A stretch of 64,000 nt of DNA, from contig OX578286.1 of the NCBI GenBank assembly GCA_951217055.1, forward strand, positions 29,394,720 to 29,458,719, in the 5' to 3' direction. The position numbers were made by a program, and so were the translations under genes. The notes under the pieces were generated by a model that had not been told where the DNA came from, did no database searches, and worked only from the letters and a program-made list of their open reading frames with translations. Each line of letters starts with the position of its first letter. Positions within the stretch are counted from its first letter, which is position 1. Shown here piece by piece: positions 27,795 to 64,000 of this stretch. The stretch is from Gerris lacustris (lineage: Eukaryota > Arthropoda > Insecta > Hemiptera > Gerridae).

Positions 27795-28355
27795 TTTTCC
27801 TATTGCAACGGCTTCAAAATTTTTGTAATGCGAATTTTTGAAAATTTTTTCCATGGAAATCCGTTTTAGACCATTCTGAATCGATTCCTAAAATTTAACA
27901 CTTTTTTTATGTATGTATATATGTGTCACTCCAGACGATATCTCCCCTTAGGATGCACTTAATAATTTCAAACAAATTTTAAAATGTCAATAATATTAAA
28001 AGAAAGGATGAGTTCGTTGGCCAGAATTTTTGAAGTTCTTTTAGGGGTCAATTTTTTACAATTTATGGTCAAAAATAGCATAAAAAACGTATTTTTTCCA
28101 TTTTACCCCCCTTTTATATGAAAATATGATAAAAGTGTACATAACAACAATTACTGTACTCTTAAAGAGCTTTCCAACAACATGCATCTTGAAGGGTAAA
28201 TACTATTTTGACTTTTGTACCCCGTACCCCTGTGTACCAATTTTTTTTCACCCATGCAAATTCTAAACCAAAATTTTCCTATATTATCACAAGCCAATAA
28301 TACGCAAATTTCTTTGGAAATTCGCTCATTAAGTCATGGTGCATGACTGGACTTT
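27795..28355. mobile_element. TIR element, copy 2 of the 7911-8513 family
   Basis: Near-identical over GGCTTCAAAATTTTTGTAAT, CCAGACGATATCTCCCCTTA and AAGAAAGGATGAGTTCGTTG. The left terminal repeat is truncated. The TATG microsatellite is nearly absent. Confidence 0.7.
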
Positions 28356-28935
28356 TTTTTATTAATTTTAATAATGTACTTGTAGGTTGATTTTGTAAAA
28401 ATTATTAATTATTAACACAAACTTGGTGATGGCTTAGTTAATTTACTATTTTTGGGTGTGTCTAAGACTTATGGTGGTGCAACTACTATCACTACCTTTT
28501 TTGAGGCTCTTATCCCCTCTCTTAAGACTTTTCAAACTACTCTTATGCTCCCCCCCCCCTCTTCAATTTATAGAAAATTAGTACATATTGCCCCCCCCCC
28601 CCCCCCCCGAGTCAAAACCTGGCTACGCCCATATAACCAACATTGTTATGAAAAGTCATTTTTTCATAAAATTGTTGATCTCTCACTCTGGTTCTTTTTC
28701 AATATTTTTCGATGTAACTGAGCCTACAACATGTGCAACATGCGCACACCGCTACGTGGCTACTTTTGCGCCTATAAAGTCGGATTGCTGGCGACAGAAA
28801 CACATACATACAAACATAAAAAACATCAAAGGGTGGATTAGGTTTTCCACACATTGTCTACTTCTGATCAATGTTCAGACAAAAATTTATTTCATACACA
28901 CATACATTCATACACAGCCACTAATACCTAGCATG

Positions 28936-31914
28936 CAGTAGCGTACACAGAAAATTTTTTCGGGGGGGGGCCTAACCTAATTTAACTTATATGCGGGTTT
29001 AGCATACCCCATAATTTATTATAATTGTAATTTCTCCCCCTTTTCAACACTCTAATTTCAATTTCTAACCTCATATTTAATTAAATAAATATCCTATGAG
29101 GTAACACCTCACTGTGTGATGTGATCGTTCTAAAGAACGATTATGTCTCCGAGTCCAATAATTCCAAGACAGAAATCTGTTCCAGTTATTAGACATTTTT
29201 GATCCCGTTTCTGGCTGTTAGTCTGTCTCTCGCTCAATCATGGCGAACAATTCTTAAGAGCTACTCTTTCGATTTTAATGAAATTCGGATGGCAGTTAAT
29301 TAGCATACAAAAAGTCCATTGTTGGTCCTATATAAGGTCCAATCTTCTGGTCCCATTTCCCTCCACCACATTTCTCCACCTGCCACCATTTCTCTTCCAC
29401 ATGTGCACACACATACATTTATTTACACCTTATCTTCAAAAATATTCATCTGATTTTATAAAACTTATCTGATAGTAGCTCACAGATTAATTTTAACTGT
29501 CTGCGCTGTTTAAATTTTGGTAAATTGATACTTAAAATCATGTAAAAATCAAACCAATTTTGACTAATTTAAAAAGGGAGGGAAAAATTGAGTAAATTTA
29601 ACATCAATAAAGTATCAATATAGCAATATTTTAAGAGCGCAGACGGTTGAAATTATTCTTGGGTTATCTAAACCATTAAAATTTCATAAAAATCAGATGA
29701 GTACTTTTGAAGATATAGGTGTAAATAAATGTATGTCTGTGCGAATGTGGAAGAGAAATAAATAGGTGCAGAAGATTGAAACTTATACGGGATCAGCAAT
29801 GTTATAACCTGGCTAATTATGACCTACCATCAAAATTTCAATAAAATTGGACGAATAGCTTTTAAGATATGTTGGTTCGCAAAAATTTAAGGACAGGCGG
29901 ACAAGGGACCCAAACTGTACCCTGATGTTGAACAGATTTCTGTCTTGGAATTTTTGAAATCGGAGACATAAAAATTGTTCGTTCTTCAGAACTGTCACAT
30001 ATCTTCCGTTTCCTTTGGTAAGCTCGGAAGCAAAACGTGATCCATACTGCAAAAGCAAACGTGGATTTGGAGCACATACGAATTTCAAATTTTTATCTAG
30101 AAGAGAATTCTTCTCAAAGAAAATTAAATACCTATTGCAAAACAAAAGTATCATTCGCTCATTTGCTGGGTAATTACATGGGACATTTAACATCAAATGT
30201 TTTCTGAACGCTTTTTGAGTTTTTAGATTTAAATTTACTATTACTATGTAACATAAATCAGTTTTTTCACAAAATGATAAACCGATTTATTTATATTGCC
30301 TCTGTTTTTCCACTACATGTCGACGAACACTAGTCCGACCTGAGTCAGCAAGAGGGGAATGCCGCATCGACAAGAGGACCCACGTAGCGTTCTACACACA
30401 ATCCTGGTCAAAAACAAAAATTTGCTACTGAAATCCACAACTATCATTTTCCCGTTTAAGCCAGTCTAGTGTGCATATTTTAATTCAATTAATTTAATTC
30501 CATCGGCAAAAGTTCGAGTTGACTCGGGCCTCATTTAATTTAATGTGAACGCATCCCAATTTATTTTGATGCATAATTTCCATCGACAAAATCGGGCCTA
30601 CTAGCAATCAGGCCGATTCGTTGTACTCATCCTAATCAATTCAATGCACTTAATTCTATAGCAAAAAATCCGGGCCAAGCTGCCAATCGGAGCAGTCTAT
30701 TTTTACGAATCCAAATTCAATTCATTGCATTAGGATTCGTAATGAATTGAAGCTGTCCTATAATGCAACTATGCTATTGAACTGGACTAAAACCACAAAA
30801 AAATCATTGAATTCAATTGGCGAAAAATCGGGCCCAGCCGAAATCGGGTCGATCAAGTTTAATGTTATTAGTTCCACTGGCAAAAATCAAGGCCTAGTCG
30901 GCAAATGAGCCGATTTATTTCATGCATACTAATTTAATTCTATGAATCTAATTCCATCAGCAAAAATCTCGGTCCAGCCAAAATCGGGCCTCTATAGTGT
31001 TTAATAGTTTTAGTTTCATCGACAAAAATCCGGGCCCAGCCGGCAGTCGGGCCGTTATAATGTTTTAAATTTAATTCCATCGGCCAAAATCCGGGCCCAG
31101 CCGACAGTCGGGCCGGTATAGTGTTTAATAAATTTAATTCCATGGGCAAAATCCGGGCCCAGCCGACAGTCGGGCCGGTATAATGTTTAATAAATTTAAT
31201 TCCATCGGCAAAATCCGGGCCCAGCCGACAGTCGGCCCGGTATAGTGTTTTAAATTTAATTCCATCGGCAAAATCCGGGCCCAGCCGACAGTCGGGCCGG
31301 TATAGTGTTTAATAAATTCAATTCCATCGGCAAAATCCGGGTCCAGCCGACAGTCGGGCCGTTATAATATTTAATAAATTTAATTCCATGGGCAAAATCC
31401 GGGCCCAGCCGACAGTCGGCCCGGTATAATGTTTAATAAATTTAATTCCATCGGCAAAATCCGGGCCCAGCCGACAGTCGGGCCGGTATACTGTTTAATA
31501 AATTTAATTTCATCGGCAAAATCCGGGCCCAGCCGACAGTCGGGCCGGTATAGTGTTGAATGAATTTAATTCTATCGGCAAATCCGGGCCCAGCCGACAG
31601 TCGGGCAGTATAGTGTTTAATAAATTCAATTCCATCGGCAAAATCCGGACCCAGCCGACAATATGGCAGGTATAGTGTTTAATAAATTTAATTCTATCGG
31701 CAAATCCGGGCCGAGCTTATTTGGGGTGATTAAGTGTATACACACCATAAGATAATACTTAATTAATTCCTTTTATTGGAAAATATTTACAGCCAATTCG
31801 AATGCATCTGTCATTACTGTGTTTTTTTAGTTTTAAGTGTATGGCGGGTCTTAGGTATGTAATCATTTCGGGGGGGGCCAGGGCCCCTTGGGCCCCCCCC
31901 TGTGTACGCCACTG
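28936..31914. mobile_element. hAT-type element, 2.98 kb, with 8-bp TSD CTAGCATG, containing a minisatellite
   Basis: The ends CAGTAGCGTACACAG and CTGTGTACGCCACTG are inverted, with G-rich subterminal runs. Exact CTAGCATG flanks occupy 28928-28935 and 31915-31922. No transposase is visible. The interior holds family B copies at 29110-29490 (+) and 29640-30040 (-) and the minisatellite at 30430-31720. Confidence 0.8.
30430..31720. repeat. ~60-bp minisatellite, GC-rich core
   Basis: At least a dozen good units from 30950 plus degenerate ones before. Each reads TTTAATTCCATCGGCAAAAT, then CCGGGCCCAGCCGACAGTCG, then GGCCGGTATAGTGTTTAATA. The core GGCCCAGCCGACAGTCGGGC is partly palindromic. It lies inside the hAT-type element. 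Confidence 0.9.
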
Positions 31915-31922
31915 CTAGCATG

Positions 31923-32399
31923 TGCCCCGCTTGCAGCGCGGGGGTGAAGGCTATTTTAAAATAAAATTATCTTCGATTGCACTTACACACATACTAAAAG
32001 TTTCATGTTTTTATATCTTTTGATTCAAAAGTTATTGTAACCGTACTGAGTCCCTGACAAACAGGAACCAAACTATAAGGGTTTCCTTTTTTGGGGGTTT
32101 TACCAACGAAACCTTTAAAAAAAATATATAAATTCCCTATTATAACCTTTATATAAAAGAATTTTATCTCTGCTCATTAAATTTTATGTTTACAATAGAT
32201 ATTTTCACTTATTAAAATATAATTTCATTTAAAAAACAAAAACATAAATATTAATAAAACCAACGAAAGAAGTCGAATCCGATCTGAATTAAACATTTCC
32301 TTGCTTTATATTCTCAATGGCTTAGTTCTTATAACATCTTCGGTGTATTTTCGTAAGTAAAATATGCGTTTAAAGGGTAAAAGATGTCTAAAAATTAAG
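31923..32399. other. Intergenic sequence, nothing recognised
   Basis: AT-rich sequence without a gene signal. The T-run read on the minus strand just left of 32400 serves as the tRNA terminator. Confidence 0.4.
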
Positions 32400-32400
32400 T

Positions 32401-32490
32401 GCTCCAGGTGAGGCTCGAACTCACAACCCCGGCATTGCTCACATATACTGTCTATAAGTACCGTGCGCTAACCAATTGCGCCACTGGAGC
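32401..32490 (-). tRNA. tRNA-Ile(UAU) with a 17-nt anticodon-loop intron
   Basis: On the minus strand the acceptor arm GCTCCAG pairs perfectly with CTGGAGC. The D arm is GCGC..GCGC. The anticodon stem is CGGTA/TGCCG with loop CTTATA, giving anticodon TAT. The T arm is GTGAG-TTCGAGC-CTCAC. A 17-nt intron (GACAGTATATGTGAGCA) interrupts the loop one base after the anticodon, the normal eukaryotic position and typical of tRNA-Ile(UAU). The base after the acceptor (32400) gives an A discriminator. A T-run follows within ten bases as a Pol III terminator. Box A and box B are intact, so this is an active-looking gene and not a SINE. It reads AUA codons. It lies 0.6 kb upstream of TMF1, divergently. 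Confidence 0.95.
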
Positions 32491-33099
32491 TGCTGTCTGC
32501 CAAGGCCTCACATTGCCTACTTCAATCTACTATTGATTAAGAATCGTGTAAAACACTAAACAACCGTTGATCAGTCGATTTTTCCGACTTATCAATATTC
32601 ATATTTACGTCAGAAACAGATTATTCATTTTAATCGAACAATTTTCTACGTATTTGTATCCTTCAACAGTAATTATTCTTGTATAAATTACTTTGTTAAG
32701 TTGGCCAGACTGTTTTTCAAAAAAGAAATTGACAACAGGAATGGAAATGTGATAACACGTATATTTTTTTTAATGAATAATACTGAAAGTAAATGTCGTG
32801 TTTTTTTAATCGTAGTTTATTATTTCTATTAAAATTATATTCGTTGTAGTCTACGAAAGTTTTGTGGAATTGTTTAATATCTAATTTATTACTGTGTTTT
32901 TGATTTGTTGTAATAATTTTCGAATTTATTTATTGTGATATCCTTTACGTACGTAAAAGTCACCGGGAAAATTATTTCGTGTTTTTATTCTTATCTGTTT
33001 TTTTTTTTTTTTTTTTTTTCATGTCTACTCTTAGTTTATTGTTTCAAGATGAACAGATCAGAAGTTAAATATTTTAAATGATCGGGCTTAATATCTGTT

Positions 33100-62587
<29,488 letters not shown>

Positions 62588-62634
62588 GTAAGTACCGAAT
62601 TGCTTTAAATAAAAGACGCACTTTTACTTTTAAA

Positions 62635-62772
62635 TCAAATTATAATTATCAATAACTACGGGAGACATACAGAGAAAAATAGACCCCCGCACCGGGACTT
62701 GAACCACGGGTCCTCCTATTATTCCGTTACAGGTGCTCTTACCAACTGAGCTATACGGGAGAATGATTTTTC
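62635..62772 (-). mobile_element. tRNA-derived SINE family S3
   Basis: On the minus strand CTCCCGTATAGCTCAGTTGG then TAAGAGCACC forms a tRNA 5' half with box A, and GTGGTTCAAGTCC forms box B. The anticodon loop is 9 nt with a wobble stem, so it is not a working tRNA. The body AAATCAAATTATAATTAT recurs at 34440. Confidence 0.7.
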
Positions 62773-64000
62773 TCTGTTGTTACCGATACAAATTCCCCGA
62801 ATCGCACTTTTTCCCTTGTTTTTCATCATGTAAATCGGTATGCGTCTTATATTCGAGGTGCATCTTGTAATCGAGGTATTCAAGTGTAACAGATTTAGCA
62901 ACCTTTTTTTATACGAACTTCTCTTATAAGAGTACTGCTGAAATCTCACTTTTACTTTTTATTTCCAATTCTCTGAATTTTGCCGGGATATCATTGTCAA
63001 GGGTCTTCCTATTTTCATCAATTTTCAGGAATTTTAACGTGTTCAATTTCTGATGAGATTTTGGGTAAAAGGGGTACCATTTTACCTATTTATTTCTTGT
63101 TAGCTTCAAATTTGTTTTTTTTCTCTACCAGCAAAGTGTTTGTGTTACATCTAAATAAAGGTTCTAATGCGTCTTACATCTAAATAAAGATTCAATATTC
63201 CAAAAATATCCATGGTAGACTGCCTATATTTGACGTCTGAACAAGTTGTTTTAAAGAAAATGGAAGATTTTTGCTTTGAAACAGGGTGCGTCCTCTATGC
63301 GATGCATCATTCCCCCCCCCCCCCAAAAAATGTTGGTTATAAAATCAGTATAGATCCTTAATACTTGACTAATGAGCGGCAATTTCACTCACGTGTAGAA
63401 TATAGAAAATCCAACAGCAGAGTGTCTAGAAACTATATGTCAGAAGGCAAACTAGTTTTGACATTTTTATGTCTAGGCTTAGGCTAAGGAACATAAGTCA
63501 AAAAAACGTTACGTTACTTTTAGCTTAAAAACTCAGAAAAGTATAACAGGGAGTTAAAAAGCTATAGGAGGTGTGTAATCCAGTCTCCAGCTGTTGGGCC
63601 TCCCTCCACCGCACGTCATAGGGCCGAAGAGAGTCGAAAAGATTTATACGTGTGACAGGAAGTTAGGAAAGTACAGGAGGTTTTTAGTAGAATTGATAAA
63701 GATAAGGGATTTTTTATAAGATAAGTGGTAAACTCATCACTCGAGTGTAAGATCAACTCTGGATGGTTTTTTTTTAAGGTTTATTGTGACAATCTAAGAA
63801 TTTATTAACAAGTGCCTTGATAGGTCGTTCACACAATGACAGAAACTCACAAGTAAATTATGCTAAAATGCTATCAAGTATAGTGCAATAACTAAGACTA
63901 TCTTGTCAGTTTTCTGCCCCTCCACATCGTTTCTAATGTTTACTTGTCAAAATGCTTACAATAAAACAGAGTAACAAGTAAACAAGCTTACGAGTAAGCT
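62773..64000. other. TMF1 intron, nothing recognised
   Basis: AT-rich, with a C-run at 63311-63323. No exon matching the next TMF1 coiled-coil segment was found. Confidence 0.4.

Noticed and set aside
29813..30196. 127-codon minus-strand ORF
   Set aside because: It is a reading frame through a reversed family B repeat; the same sequence in other copies is broken.
30940..31149. Minus-strand ORF with repeated MELN segments
   Set aside because: It is a translation of the 60-bp minisatellite.
62685..62770. Possible tRNA gene on the minus strand
   Set aside because: Box A and box B look good, but the anticodon loop has 9 nt and the body recurs at 34440, so it is a SINE head.
62588..64000. Search for TMF1 exon 15
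   Set aside because: No frame with the expected coiled-coil sequence and matching phase was found.

Overview
This window is eukaryotic and most likely insect. It is AT-rich, and the coding sequence is split into short exons with GT-AG introns that are full of transposable elements. The aldehyde oxidase fragment carries wording typical of insect aldehyde oxidases (for example GQVEGAF, TTEKLVYD, KDIPIDFRV). A hemipteran-like genome is a guess from the repeat style only. No bacterial gene organisation, CRISPR array or viral gene was found.

Three genuine genes are visible. (1) Ten exons on the + strand between 3495 and 22018 encode the last 446 residues of a molybdenum hydroxylase (aldehyde oxidase/xanthine dehydrogenase family). 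The iron-sulfur, FAD and first molybdopterin parts lie upstream of the window. All exon phases join without a break, so this gene looks intact. (2) A minus-strand tRNA-Ile(UAU) gene with a 17-nt anticodon-loop intron sits at 32401-32490. (3) Fourteen exons on the + strand between 33100 and 62587 encode the first ~803 residues of TMF1 (TATA element modulatory factor, a Golgi coiled-coil golgin). They run from the start codon through an acidic, Ser/Thr-rich low-complexity region and into the coiled coil. The gene continues past the right edge. The tRNA and TMF1 are divergently arranged, about 0.6 kb apart. I see no functional link between the three genes.

Everything else is repeat. Layout: 1-2612, head-to-tail copies of a ~1.23-kb long-TIR element. 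3690-15960, introns with hAT MITEs, a two-unit higher-order tandem repeat, a 710-bp foldback and a composite SINE carrying a Harbinger-like MITE. 16127-22018, the remaining aldehyde oxidase exons with a minisatellite and a 5S-rRNA-derived fragment in their introns. 22140-32400, a decayed hAT transposase inserted in a 114-bp tandem repeat, SINEs, and a 2.98-kb hAT-type element that contains a ~60-bp minisatellite. 33227-62395, the TMF1 introns, holding piggyBac-like, mariner and several hAT elements with exact target-site duplications, and a Penelope-like GIY-YIG remnant. That remnant is followed by 16 perfectly spaced 78-bp units containing a hammerhead-like core. 62588-64000 is intron with a tRNA-derived SINE.

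Two signals look least explained. The first is a set of tandem hairpins (42145-42300, 51313-51450, 27000-27130 and related copies at 3755-3830, 15735-15780, 48485-48560). Their basal stems differ in sequence but keep pairing, around a constant TC/TC internal loop and a GGC..GCC tip. The second is the recurring CTGANGA...GAAAC core, in the Penelope-associated array and in three unrelated-looking foldbacks.
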